The translations under genes were made by a program, and so were the position numbers. A stretch of DNA of 64,000 nt, taken from Sulfurimonas sp. hsl 1-7. GTDB taxonomy: Bacteria; Campylobacterota; Campylobacteria; Campylobacterales; Sulfurimonadaceae. Every line of letters starts with the position of its first letter. Positions within the stretch are counted from its first letter, which is position 1. Location of the stretch: NCBI RefSeq assembly GCF_030577135.1, contig NZ_JAUIRR010000003.1:62001-126000 (forward strand). Reading direction: 5' to 3'. Below, in pieces: positions 35,706 to 44,540 of the stretch. Below the pieces are notes generated by a model. The model was not told where the DNA came from and made no database searches. It was given only the letters and a program-made list of their open reading frames with translations.

Positions 35706-36076
35706 TCTAGCGCTCCTTTTTTCCATGCATAAACGAAACCTATTGCTAATAATAGGATGAACATAATCATCTCAGCAAATCCAAACCATCCAAGTACTTT
35801 AAAATCTACAGCCCAAGGAAACATAAATACTATCTCTACATCAAATAGTAAAAACAAAAGTGCAAATAGATAAAACTGAGGTGAAACTCTGTTTGGTTGT
35901 TTCGTTACCTCAGGCCCACATTCATAAACCGAAAGTTTAATTTTTTCAGTGTCTTTAGCAGCTAATGCACGACTCGCAAGTCTTGCGATTGTAGTCGTTG
36001 CAATAAAAGCACCAAATGTTATAACAAAAAGTACAAATACCCCAAAATACGGATTTGCAGTACTAATATGCTCCAT
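35687..36076 (-). CDS. nuoA: NADH-quinone oxidoreductase subunit A
   Basis: 129 residues, three membrane helices. The conserved loop [39 protein letters not shown], with the coupling Cys and the acidic helix, is present. It is the first gene of the operon; the promoter must lie in the ~170 bases between it and the terminator of the upstream cluster. Confidence 0.96.
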   Translation of the reverse strand: MEHISTANPYFGVFVLFVITFGAFIATTTIARLASRALAAKDTEKIKLSVYECGPEVTKQPNRVSPQFYLFALLFLLFDVEIVFMFPWAVDFKVLGWFGFAEMIMFILLLAIGFVYAWKKGALEWHNIK

Positions 36077-36243
36077 ATAACCTACCTTTTTTAAATAAGA
36101 AGTTACCCCTAAGAATGTAACCCTTGTTTATATATTTGTTTTCCAACCTCTAAAAACACTTTATGTTATTAAAATAAAATGCTCTTTAGAGTTAGAAAAA
36201 ACAGTTACTGCACTATATCAAAAAGAGTATTAAAAAAAGTTTT

Positions 36244-36289
36244 TATGAAAAAAAGAAATTTTCAGTGTCACGATTTGCAACACTGAAAA
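36244..36289 (-). terminator. Rho-independent terminator of the FadL-to-DUF1302 cluster
   Basis: On the minus strand, arms TTTTCAGTGT and ACACTGAAAA (plus-strand 36280-36289 and 36259-36268) are perfectly paired around an 11-base loop and followed by TTTCTTTTTTTC. It lies ~50 bases after the DUF1302-like gene and insulates the nuo operon. The rest of 36077-36243 must hold the nuo promoter, but no convincing -10/-35 pair was seen. Confidence 0.85.
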
Positions 36290-36341
36290 AATTGTAGTGA
36301 AAGATTGTGTGTAGTTTAGTAATACTTTTGTGACAAACCCG

Positions 36342-37631
36342 CTAAAAACTGTATGAAATATCATAAAAAAGCATATCGTTATCACTTATGGCATCAAAAA
36401 AGCTATTTCCTTTAAGGTAGTCCACTACACCTAAAGTAGTTTTGATACTATCTGAAGCATCATATTCGATCCAAGCTCTTTGATATCCACCCCCATCAAA
36501 CGTATCTCCAAATGCACTTACTAAGTAGTTAAGGTGCACCGTTGCATTTTTAAAGTCGGATGTAATTCGAAAAGCTCCTTGATAGTTATCTTTTTTAAAC
36601 GAATTCGTATTTACAAACCGTTTGTTGGCAAGGTCTAGACTCACCGTTGTATCTGCAATTCCGTTATATTCAAAACCTAGCAACATATCAAGTCTGTCAA
36701 ACTTTTCATCTCCCGTTTGCAAAAACTTATAGTTTTGCATATATGCCGCTTCTCCTTTAACAAGCAAGCTTCCATATACATAAGCGATAGCTGCACCGTA
36801 CATATTGATCTTACTTTCAATATTAACATCTGTTCTTGGATAAAACTCGAAATTCGGGTAGATATTTGCATAATAAAAATCTAAATCAAACCCTGTAAAC
36901 TCTCCGGAAATATTTAGAGCATACGTTACATCATTCGGCTTTTTCTGTAAAGGCTGTTTGACAGGTGACGGATTAAAATCTCCACCAAACGGGGGATTTT
37001 TATCTTCGCGCTGTTCAAGTATGATAACCGGTGCAATATCCCAGTTGTCATAATAGTAATCAAACTTTGCCATCGTCGTACTTAGACGAAGGTCTTCAAT
37101 ATCTACCATACCGGGACGACGATTATCTAAAGGATTAAGTACATCAACTACGCGGATAGTATCACTTTTCCCCCACACTATCACCTGACGTCCAAGTTTT
37201 ATATCAAGATCATCAGTAATCGAGCCTTGGATATAGGCATCAAAAAGTTCAACTTCACTTTGCAGAGCATTTAGCTCCTCTTTTGTAAACTCCTCTTCCC
37301 CTTTCATTTTGTAAGAGAGATCGTAAAATCCGTTTCCGTTGATTTTAAATTTAAAGCTCTTCCAAAGATCTCTGTTATACTCAAGGAACAAAGATGTTCT
37401 TAGAGAAGAGAATCTGTCGTGTGGGGCATCATTTTGATAACTGTAGGCAAACTCCTGTTTGAATTTTCCTTCAATGCCGTAATCTGATAAAGAGAATCTA
37501 CTCTCCTCTTTTTGAGGTTGTACTACCATGCTAAGAGGTTCTTCATCAAACCCATCCATAAAAGCATCGGCATCATCTGCAACAGCCAATGTAGTTACCA
37601 GTAGAGATAAAAGAAAAAAACGCCCTAACAA
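36342..37631 (-). CDS. DUF1302-like outer-membrane beta-barrel protein
   Basis: 429 residues from TTG 37631, which follows the previous stop directly and has AAGGA 6-8 bases upstream. Signal peptide MLGRFFLLSLLVTTLAVADD. The barrel has alternating strands and LGRQVIVWGKSDTIRVVDVLNPLDNRRPG, a segment I associate with DUF1302 proteins, which often sit beside RND exporters and LolA-like or DUF1329 proteins. It ends in MLFYDISYSF, a barrel C-terminal strand with terminal Phe. Last gene of the cluster; probably the outer-membrane exit or entry pore for a hydrophobic compound. Confidence 0.7.
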   Translation of the reverse strand: MLGRFFLLSLLVTTLAVADDADAFMDGFDEEPLSMVVQPQKEESRFSLSDYGIEGKFKQEFAYSYQNDAPHDRFSSLRTSLFLEYNRDLWKSFKFKINGNGFYDLSYKMKGEEEFTKEELNALQSEVELFDAYIQGSITDDLDIKLGRQVIVWGKSDTIRVVDVLNPLDNRRPGMVDIEDLRLSTTMAKFDYYYDNWDIAPVIILEQREDKNPPFGGDFNPSPVKQPLQKKPNDVTYALNISGEFTGFDLDFYYANIYPNFEFYPRTDVNIESKINMYGAAIAYVYGSLLVKGEAAYMQNYKFLQTGDEKFDRLDMLLGFEYNGIADTTVSLDLANKRFVNTNSFKKDNYQGAFRITSDFKNATVHLNYLVSAFGDTFDGGGYQRAWIEYDASDSIKTTLGVVDYLKGNSFFDAISDNDMLFYDISYSF

Positions 37632-38414
37632 CTAGAGTCCTTTTTCGAGTCTTCTAGTAGTAAATACATCATCATCGATCGGCTTGTTCACTTTGATATT
37701 CTCAAACTGCAAGATTGTTTTGTGAAGAGTAGCTTTGCCCTGCTTTGTTGTCATTACCATCTCATCAACTACCCATATACCCTCTTGTTTATGCATCTTA
37801 GTCACATCAAGATATTTTCTATCTCCGTTTTTCATAAAACCGATTGAACGAACCACCATATCTATATCTTCTCGCACTAAACCTATAGTTTTTACATAAC
37901 CCGATTCTTCAATCACATCTTCATTCACAGGAAGCGATTCAAGCATAGTTGTGTCATGTCCGCGTACTTGTGTATGTTTCATAATTTTGTATGTGTAATC
38001 ATCTACGCTTCTTTTTGTCATGTCGTAGTATGAGAAATCACTCCCCATAAAACTTGAACTTTTATCGCTTGTCGGAATTCTTTTTACTTTTTTAAGTGCC
38101 GGAAGATAGAGCCACTGATCATCATCTTTGCTTGCATCATCATAATCATACGTTAAAAATGCAGTATCTTTTACATCTGCAGGAGATTTAAAAAACATGA
38201 TTCTGTAGTCATCTTTGCCGAAATCTTTTCCGAATGTTTTGATCTCTCTGATTCTTTGATTGTTATTTTTATCGATAAGTATCATCTTCATATCTTGGAT
38301 GATAGTTTTACCGTCATCTCTGTCATAAACTTTTTGAGCGATATCTCTTGCTTCATTCGCTTGAATGAAACTCCCAAACCCCAATAACGTAACTAAACAT
38401 ATCTTTTTGATCAT
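37632..38414 (-). CDS. Outer-membrane lipoprotein-sorting (LolA-like) periplasmic protein
   Basis: 260 residues from ATG 38414. This start gives a clean signal peptide (MIKKICLVTLLGFGSFIQA) and an ATGA overlap with the RND gene; an in-frame ATG at 38423 has no room for a ribosome-binding site. The mature chain is the LolA/LolB-like half-barrel seen in COG2834-type proteins: DMKMILIDKNNNQRIREIKTFGKD, DQWLYLPALKKVKRIPTSDKSSSFMGSDFSYYDM. Such proteins bind lipid in the periplasm and are often encoded with RND/MMPL exporters. The genomic LolA itself is probably elsewhere. Confidence 0.82.
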   Translation of the reverse strand: MIKKICLVTLLGFGSFIQANEARDIAQKVYDRDDGKTIIQDMKMILIDKNNNQRIREIKTFGKDFGKDDYRIMFFKSPADVKDTAFLTYDYDDASKDDDQWLYLPALKKVKRIPTSDKSSSFMGSDFSYYDMTKRSVDDYTYKIMKHTQVRGHDTTMLESLPVNEDVIEESGYVKTIGLVREDIDMVVRSIGFMKNGDRKYLDVTKMHKQEGIWVVDEMVMTTKQGKATLHKTILQFENIKVNKPIDDDVFTTRRLEKGL

Positions 38415-40795
38415 TTTATCCATCCTCTTTTTGCAATTAGAACCATCAGTGCCGGAGCTAACAATAAGTCGGCAATAAGTGCTAAGATAATAACACTTCC
38501 CGTTAAAAATCCAAAGTTTTGTACACTTTCCATATTTCCAAACATATACGCATAAAATCCAAGTGAAAGTACTATAGTTGTAATCACTAACGCTTTACCC
38601 GTTGTGAAAAAAGTGTTCTCAACCGCTACAATTGCATCACCGCTTCTGAGATAGTAACGCTTGAAGTTGTGCATAAAGTGAATGGTATCATCCACTGCAA
38701 GTCCGATAGCAATCGAGCCGATTAAAAGGGTAAACATATCAAGAGGGATATGGTAGATGTACATTAAACTAAGCCCCACAATTACAGGAGATAAATTTGG
38801 TATCATAGAGATAAGTCCAAGACGCGCATCCCCCATAATAAACATCATAAGAATTGCGATCAGCGTAAAAGCGATAATGTAACTCTCTACCGATGAGCGG
38901 ATTGCCTGTGTAAAAGTATGCACTAAGATAGGGATAATCCCCGTTACCGTAACCTCTTCATCTTTGAATGTCTCTTCAAATCTTGTTTGAACGTGAGCGA
39001 GCATATCTTCACTCTCTATAGAGTCAACCCAAGGCACCTTCACGGTAACTCGTAGTTTTGAAAACTGGGAATCAACAACATCTTCAAGATCGTCACTGCC
39101 GCTATTTTCAAAAAGCAGCAGCTCTTGAGAGAGTAAAGCTTGATCTGATGGGATTGTGTAAAGTGATTCATTGTTTTCGTGAAGCGCTTTATTGCTCTCT
39201 TTTACGATCGTATCGAGTGAGACCACTTTTCCTATATATGTTTTGCCGTCATCATACTCTGCAAGCTCTTTGTTAAGGTTATCTAGCTTTTGGAGTCTCT
39301 CTGGGTTCTGCCAGCCGTTTTGCTCTTTTGTATCAACTACCACTTCAACTGTCAACGAGCCGTTTAAATTGTCGTCGATATAGTGAGTACCAACATAGTT
39401 TGGATCATCTTTTGGAAACCACTCTAAAGGGTAGTGAGAGAGTTTTATATTTGTAGCTAGCGCGATTGAAAGCACTACTAACGATATACTCACAACTACA
39501 ACAGATTTTGGATGGTGTGTCGGAAAGTATGCAAACTTTTTCATTAGATTGTCTAACCAATGGTTCTCTTTAATCTCTTTTGGCTTCATTGGGGTAATCA
39601 TTAAAAGCGCCGGTAAAAGCGTAAGTGTTAAAAACAGCGATATAAGTACACCTAGTGAAGCAAATTTACCCATATCGGAAATAGGTGCAACTTCACTCCC
39701 CGCAAACGATGCGATTCCAACTGCAGTTGTAAGCCCCGTCATAGCAATAGCAAGACCCGAGTGCTCCAGCGTAAAAGCGATGGCACCCTTTTTATCTTTA
39801 CTCGCATTAAACTTGTCAAAAAAGATCGAAAGTACATGCACCGTTGCACCGACACTCACCGCAATTAAAAGTGAAGGAACTATCTGAGTCGGAAGTTTAA
39901 ACGCTACGCCGAAGTATGCCATCGTTCCGACAGTTGTAAGAAGTGATAAGATGATCACGACAAGGGGATAAAACGTTGCACTTACACGTCTGAAAATTAA
40001 AAACAGAAATACTAAAATAATTAAAATCGTCACACGTGTAAACTTCTGCATATCCTCTTTCATCATAGATTTCAGAGCATCCATTACACTCGCACTTCCT
40101 GCGTAGTAGATCTTAAAATCATCATCGGAATATTTATTTACAATCTCTCTTACTTTTCGTACGATCTCGGCATTTTGTGTATCTGTTAAAGGAGTTTTTA
40201 CCACATCTTGTGCAGGGGCTTCATCAAACTCACTAAACATATCGTCTATATTCTCTTTTTCGTCAGAGATAAACGCTTTTGTTTCGATCATAATCGTTGT
40301 GATTTTTCCGTCACGTGATAAAAGCAGATCTTTGTAAAACTCGTTTGCCATGGCAATCGTTTTTATCTTCTGTGCATCTGCTTGTGTTTGAGGAAAGTTT
40401 TCAAGTAAATCTTCAACGATCAGCTGATCAGCTTCACCTCGTGTATTTCTTACATTTACGAGTGAAGTCACCTCATCGAGGTATGGAACATTATCTTCTA
40501 AATCTTTATGAAGCTTTTTGAGTTTTGTTAAAAACTCTACAGAAAAAACTTTATCGTTTTCTATAGCGATTAATATTCTCTCATCCCTACCAAACTGCTC
40601 TTTAAAAGCTTCATATTTGATGAGCATCGGGTCCTCTTCATGTAAAAACCCTTCCGTTGACGTATCCATAGTGATCTTTGGAACATTTGAGATTGGAAAA
40701 GCTATTACCAATAGTGAAAATAACAACACTATAAAAGGGTGTTTTCCTATAAACTCTCCAAATTTTCCAAGCATCTTTTCTAATTTATGATGCAC
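38411..40795 (-). CDS. RND superfamily (MMPL/Patched-like) exporter
   Basis: 794 residues from GTG 40795 with a perfect AAGGAG 6 bases upstream. Twelve membrane helices in two halves (first near residues 16-34, second bundle beginning ~235, third bundle after ~600), each half with a large periplasmic domain. TVGASVHVL-like (here SVGATVHVLSIFFDKF) and IGLAVDDTIHFMHNFKRY carry the Asp/His residues of the proton relay in MMPL/HpnN-type lipid transporters. These move hydrophobic molecules from the inner membrane using the proton gradient. Flanked by a LolA-like carrier and a Crp/Fnr regulator. Confidence 0.88.
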   Translation of the reverse strand: MHHKLEKMLGKFGEFIGKHPFIVLLFSLLVIAFPISNVPKITMDTSTEGFLHEEDPMLIKYEAFKEQFGRDERILIAIENDKVFSVEFLTKLKKLHKDLEDNVPYLDEVTSLVNVRNTRGEADQLIVEDLLENFPQTQADAQKIKTIAMANEFYKDLLLSRDGKITTIMIETKAFISDEKENIDDMFSEFDEAPAQDVVKTPLTDTQNAEIVRKVREIVNKYSDDDFKIYYAGSASVMDALKSMMKEDMQKFTRVTILIILVFLFLIFRRVSATFYPLVVIILSLLTTVGTMAYFGVAFKLPTQIVPSLLIAVSVGATVHVLSIFFDKFNASKDKKGAIAFTLEHSGLAIAMTGLTTAVGIASFAGSEVAPISDMGKFASLGVLISLFLTLTLLPALLMITPMKPKEIKENHWLDNLMKKFAYFPTHHPKSVVVVSISLVVLSIALATNIKLSHYPLEWFPKDDPNYVGTHYIDDNLNGSLTVEVVVDTKEQNGWQNPERLQKLDNLNKELAEYDDGKTYIGKVVSLDTIVKESNKALHENNESLYTIPSDQALLSQELLLFENSGSDDLEDVVDSQFSKLRVTVKVPWVDSIESEDMLAHVQTRFEETFKDEEVTVTGIIPILVHTFTQAIRSSVESYIIAFTLIAILMMFIMGDARLGLISMIPNLSPVIVGLSLMYIYHIPLDMFTLLIGSIAIGLAVDDTIHFMHNFKRYYLRSGDAIVAVENTFFTTGKALVITTIVLSLGFYAYMFGNMESVQNFGFLTGSVIILALIADLLLAPALMVLIAKRGWIK

Positions 40796-40865
40796 TCTTT
40801 TCTCCTTGTCTAATTTAATCTAATGTTTTGATTTTGCAATATCTTACTCAATTACAAAATTTTAA

Positions 40866-41489
40866 TCATTCACCTATGTTAATTCTCTTTTTTAAACGGC
40901 TAAGATGTTGCGGGGTGATCCCAAGTAAAGTTGCAATGTGGTACTGTGGAACTTTTTCTAAAAGGTGTGGTGTCTCATCCATAAACAGTAAAAATCTCTC
41001 ATCGGCACTTTTACACTGACGTTCAATAGTTTGCTTATGGAGATATCTGTATGCAGCTTCAGACATTAAACGTCCAAAACGTTCCCACTTTTTAAAGTTG
41101 TTATATAAAAACTCTACATCTTTGTAAGAGACACAAACAAGTTCTGTATCCTCTAATGCTTCTATGTAAATAGTTGCAGGCTTTTGTTCAAGAAAACTTT
41201 GATAATCAACTACAAAAAGATTGGTCACATGGGAGTTTTGATCATTAAAGAAGATAGTCCATGTAAAGTCTTTACCGTTTTCATCTAAGATGTAAGCCCT
41301 CACCAAACCGCTGTTAATAAAGTAGAGTTCTTTGCAAACGTCCCCTTGGTAGAGGATTGTCTCATTTTTTTTAAACTTTTTTATTGAGAGTTTGGAGGTA
41401 AATATCTTCCACTCTAAAATATTTACAGAGATATATCTTTGAATAAACTCTTTATATTTTGCAAATGAAGCTTCTGATCTTTTATCCAA
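40866..41489 (-). CDS. Crp/Fnr family transcriptional regulator
   Basis: 207 residues from TTG 41489; an in-frame stop (TAG) six codons upstream excludes a longer form, and GGGG sits in ribosome-binding position. Residues ~30-125 are a cyclic-nucleotide-binding beta-roll (ETILYQGDVCKELYFINSGLVRAY). The C-terminal winged helix has YHIATLLGITPQHLSRLKKR. It lacks the N-terminal Fe-S cysteines of FNR and a clear cAMP-binding RxS motif, so its ligand is unknown. It sits inside the FadL-RND cluster and probably controls it. A 20-base palindrome precedes it. Confidence 0.85.
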   Translation of the reverse strand: MDKRSEASFAKYKEFIQRYISVNILEWKIFTSKLSIKKFKKNETILYQGDVCKELYFINSGLVRAYILDENGKDFTWTIFFNDQNSHVTNLFVVDYQSFLEQKPATIYIEALEDTELVCVSYKDVEFLYNNFKKWERFGRLMSEAAYRYLHKQTIERQCKSADERFLLFMDETPHLLEKVPQYHIATLLGITPQHLSRLKKRINIGE

Positions 41490-41499
41490 ACAGCACCCC

Positions 41500-41514
41500 G
41501 TATCCTAACGATAC
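41500..41514 (-). repeat. Short hairpin in the leader of the Crp/Fnr gene
   Basis: GTATC and GATAC arms around a 5-base loop lie 11 bases before the TTG start. The short stem could affect initiation or be fortuitous. Confidence 0.3.
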
Positions 41515-41543
41515 AAAAGTTTATCTAAAAAAAACAAATACAT

Positions 41544-41563
41544 CAATATATGTTGATATATTG
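41544..41563. repeat. 20-base perfect inverted repeat upstream of the Crp/Fnr gene
   Basis: CAATATAT-GTTG-ATATATTG is a perfect 8-4-8 palindrome that abuts the stop codon of the AAA+ gene and lies 55 bases before the Crp/Fnr start. It contains the nested ATCAA-N6-TTGAT. Spacing and symmetry suit a dimeric regulator such as the adjacent Crp/Fnr protein; an AT-only terminator hairpin is the alternative. Confidence 0.45.
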
Positions 41564-43300
41564 TTACTTATTTAAAAACCCCATAGATTTTTCGTTATCA
41601 AAACTACCGCTTTTTTCACGCTCTATCTCAGTGATAAAATCATGCATTAAAAAGACAGGTTCATCTTTTACTGCAACTTTATACGCTGTATTTTTAATGA
41701 TAAGGTTAATCTGTCCGCCCGTTAACGAATACTCTGCAAGTTTTGTTTTATCAAAATCCTCTTCATACGGTGCTTCTGCCGGCAGCATCTTCTCCCATAA
41801 CTCAATACGTTGTTCAAAGTCAGGCTTTTTAAACTCGATCTTGTAGTTAAATCTTCTTGAGAATGCCACATCTATATTTTCGAGTAAGTTTGTAGTTGCG
41901 ATTAGCATCCCTCTAAAGTTTTCAATCTGCTCTAAAAAGATATTTTGCATCTGATTATGCATCTGATCAGAACCTGTTATGTTTCCGCTGCTACGCGCTC
42001 CTAAAAACTGGTCCGCTTCATTTAAAAGTAAGATAGGTTCTGTTTTTGTTTTTTCAGTAAGCTCATAAAAAGTATCGAAAATTTTACGTACATTTTTTTC
42101 ACTTTCACCCACATACATAGAGAGGATCTTTGAACAATCAAAAGCAAGTACTTGTCTCTTTAACGACTTTGCCAAAGAGTATGCCGTCATAGTTTTTCCG
42201 GTCCCTGCCGCTCCATAGAAAATTATACGTGCATCTATCCCTGACTTTTTATTTTTAATACCCCATTTGACTAAACGGGCTACCACCTCTTTGTCAACCT
42301 GTTTCATCAGATTTTCTAGAGTTTCTCTTGTCTTTATATTTAAAACAACATCCTCTAGCGATGTATCCGGTTCAACAAGCTCAAAAATATCTTGTTCTTC
42401 GATCAAAGCATTGAGCTTCAAACGAGTTACTTTTTTTGTTTTTTGAGGATGGATGATACTTTGAAGTACCTCATCAACAATGTAAAATGCACGTGAAATA
42501 CCACCAAAAGGATTGAGCATCTCTTCATAATCAATGATGTTGTTCTCAATCAAGTTTGAACCGTCTTCTAAAAGTGAACGGTTTTTAATACGCTCATACT
42601 CATCTAAAGAGATAAGATCAATAAGTGTATTCATCTCACGAAGCGAAATATCTGTTGAGCTGTACTCTTCACGTAACAGGGCAATAAAGATCACCTGCTC
42701 ATAGTTGTTCATCTTCTTTTGTTTAAAAAAGCGGTCAAGTACAAGTTCCTCATCTGTTTGTGAAACTCTCTCCTCTATCCTTTTCTCTAAAAGCTGCAGT
42801 TTGTTTTGAAGTCTGTCAATCCCTACAGAGTGTTCGTGCACATTTTGACGAATCACACTCATCTTTTGATAGAGCTCGATTCTAAAAAACTGATCTTGGA
42901 GATACTCAAGATGATCGGCATACGGTTTTACTTCCGGAAGATCAAGATCAAGTGAGCCGTCTTGTAGCAGTTTAAAAAATGAAGATGTAAGACCCACTGC
43001 ACCGTTTAACAACTCTAACGGTGTCACGTCTGCAATCTTGATCGGAGTAAAACTTTGCTGGTGCAGCCATCCTAGTTCCAGTAAGTTTTTGACAGACTGT
43101 AAGTTGTCCAAATATTCATAGTTTGTATGTGTGTAAAGATCTTGTAAAAGTTGAAAAACCAAGACGTCGTCTTGCCCTTCAACATATTTTTTTACCACGT
43201 AACGAAGCATTTTTGCTTCCTCTACACTACATTTGAGATGTATATATATCCCACTCTTTTCGACATCTTGTGTGTTTAAAAAGTCTGCTAGTATTTTCAA
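41564..43300 (-). CDS. AAA+ ATPase with long N-terminal helical domain
   Basis: 578 residues from TTG 43300 (AAGGA upstream). The first ~330 residues are mostly helical with a predicted coiled coil (QNKLQLLEKRIEERVSQ) and no known domain. The AAA+ module shows Walker A GAAGTGKT (~363-372), Walker B LLLNEADQF (~420) with Asn in place of the first Asp, and the second region of homology ending NIDVAFSRRFNYKIEF with Arg fingers. It has no protease domain and no membrane segment. It starts 8 bases after the FadL gene, so it is probably a remodelling ATPase of this envelope cluster. Confidence 0.75.
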   Translation of the reverse strand: MKILADFLNTQDVEKSGIYIHLKCSVEEAKMLRYVVKKYVEGQDDVLVFQLLQDLYTHTNYEYLDNLQSVKNLLELGWLHQQSFTPIKIADVTPLELLNGAVGLTSSFFKLLQDGSLDLDLPEVKPYADHLEYLQDQFFRIELYQKMSVIRQNVHEHSVGIDRLQNKLQLLEKRIEERVSQTDEELVLDRFFKQKKMNNYEQVIFIALLREEYSSTDISLREMNTLIDLISLDEYERIKNRSLLEDGSNLIENNIIDYEEMLNPFGGISRAFYIVDEVLQSIIHPQKTKKVTRLKLNALIEEQDIFELVEPDTSLEDVVLNIKTRETLENLMKQVDKEVVARLVKWGIKNKKSGIDARIIFYGAAGTGKTMTAYSLAKSLKRQVLAFDCSKILSMYVGESEKNVRKIFDTFYELTEKTKTEPILLLNEADQFLGARSSGNITGSDQMHNQMQNIFLEQIENFRGMLIATTNLLENIDVAFSRRFNYKIEFKKPDFEQRIELWEKMLPAEAPYEEDFDKTKLAEYSLTGGQINLIIKNTAYKVAVKDEPVFLMHDFITEIEREKSGSFDNEKSMGFLNK

Positions 43301-43308
43301 AAATATCC

Positions 43309-44487
43309 TTAAAATTTATATCCCAGTCCTGCTGAGATAAGTATAACATTTCCTTCGGTAAATTCACCGTCAAGGTCATCATTTTGCACTGTTCTGTTTT
43401 TATGCATAGAGTATAGTGCAGAAACTCCAAAATCAAAAGTTTCATTTATTCTATATCTTCCCCCTAAGGCTACTGATGTAGTATCTGTATCGGGAAGTTC
43501 AAAACCTAATGTTTTTTCAGGAGCCGGTGTCTGGTCTATTACTAAACCTGCCATTATAGTCAAATCAGTTAACTCTTGAGTAACACCTACACGAAAAGTA
43601 TTTGTATCTTTCCAATCTTTCTCTATCGAATCTCCAAAGACAACATTAGCCGTAGGATCTTCAAAACTAAAGTCTAAAGAGTTGTATGCAGACCAGAAAG
43701 TTTTTTCATATACAACCTCAATTGTTGTAGCACTCGGCAATGTATATGCAGCTGCGATACTAAAAGCTGCCGGCAGCGGTACACTCACATCTACACCTCC
43801 GTTATTGACAGTAAGAATTCTTGTCGTATTTCCGTTCACATTAAGGTTTATGTTTGAGCGATACGTTACACCCAATTCTAAATCTGATGTAGGCTGATAC
43901 GCCAATGCAAGATTATATCCATAATCTGTACTATCACCTTCCATGTCATAATACGCGTTATTCACTACACCTTTTGTATCTATAACTCTAAAACCGGCGG
44001 CAAATCCCAACTTGTCAGTTACTTCAAATGCTACTGTCGGATTTATTTCTACAATCTCCAATGTAAACTCTTCGGCAAAATTCTTTGCAGGAGCGCTCTG
44101 CCATCTTTTTGAGAGTCCGCCGGGGACTACAACACTTACACCGATTCTTGCTCCGTTATCTCCAAGTTTTGGAGATACATAATGCAATGAAGGTATTAAA
44201 AAATTCTCTTTTGTAGATTCTAAACTATATGGTCCAGTGCCACTTACAGTACCATCATACTTCACTTTATCAAGTCCGATATACATAAGGTTGACTTCAA
44301 GATTATTTGTATCTTTCATAAAGACCATCTTTGCCGGATTGTAATATGAAGCATCTGCATTCTCATGATTGTGAGCTATATTTGCAGCTCCTAATGCTAC
44401 TGCATTTGAAGAAGTCTCAGGTATTTTATACCCACCTGCCATAAGTGCCGTTGCTGTAATAATTAACAATAATCCCACTTTTTTCAT
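43309..44487 (-). CDS. FadL/OmpP1/TodX family outer-membrane transporter
   Basis: 392 residues with signal peptide MKKVGLLLIITATALMAGG. The mature N-terminus follows the FadL hatch pattern: ETSSNAVALGAANIAHNHENADASYYNPAKMVFM. The C-terminus ends NVILISAGLGYKF, a barrel strand with terminal Phe. FadL proteins let hydrophobic molecules (long-chain fatty acids, hydrocarbons) diffuse laterally into the outer membrane. It heads the run FadL - AAA+ - Crp/Fnr - RND - LolA-like - DUF1302-like and lies 53 bases after nfo. Confidence 0.9.
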   Translation of the reverse strand: MKKVGLLLIITATALMAGGYKIPETSSNAVALGAANIAHNHENADASYYNPAKMVFMKDTNNLEVNLMYIGLDKVKYDGTVSGTGPYSLESTKENFLIPSLHYVSPKLGDNGARIGVSVVVPGGLSKRWQSAPAKNFAEEFTLEIVEINPTVAFEVTDKLGFAAGFRVIDTKGVVNNAYYDMEGDSTDYGYNLALAYQPTSDLELGVTYRSNINLNVNGNTTRILTVNNGGVDVSVPLPAAFSIAAAYTLPSATTIEVVYEKTFWSAYNSLDFSFEDPTANVVFGDSIEKDWKDTNTFRVGVTQELTDLTIMAGLVIDQTPAPEKTLGFELPDTDTTSVALGGRYRINETFDFGVSALYSMHKNRTVQNDDLDGEFTEGNVILISAGLGYKF

Positions 44488-44540
44488 CTACTTATAGTCC
44501 TTTTTTTGTATTGTTTTAACTTATATTACAAAAATCAACC

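Noticed and set aside
36245-36286. Short plus-strand frame of 13 codons in the gap between the DUF1302-like gene and nuoA
   Set aside because: It coincides with the terminator hairpin and A-tract and lacks a ribosome-binding site.
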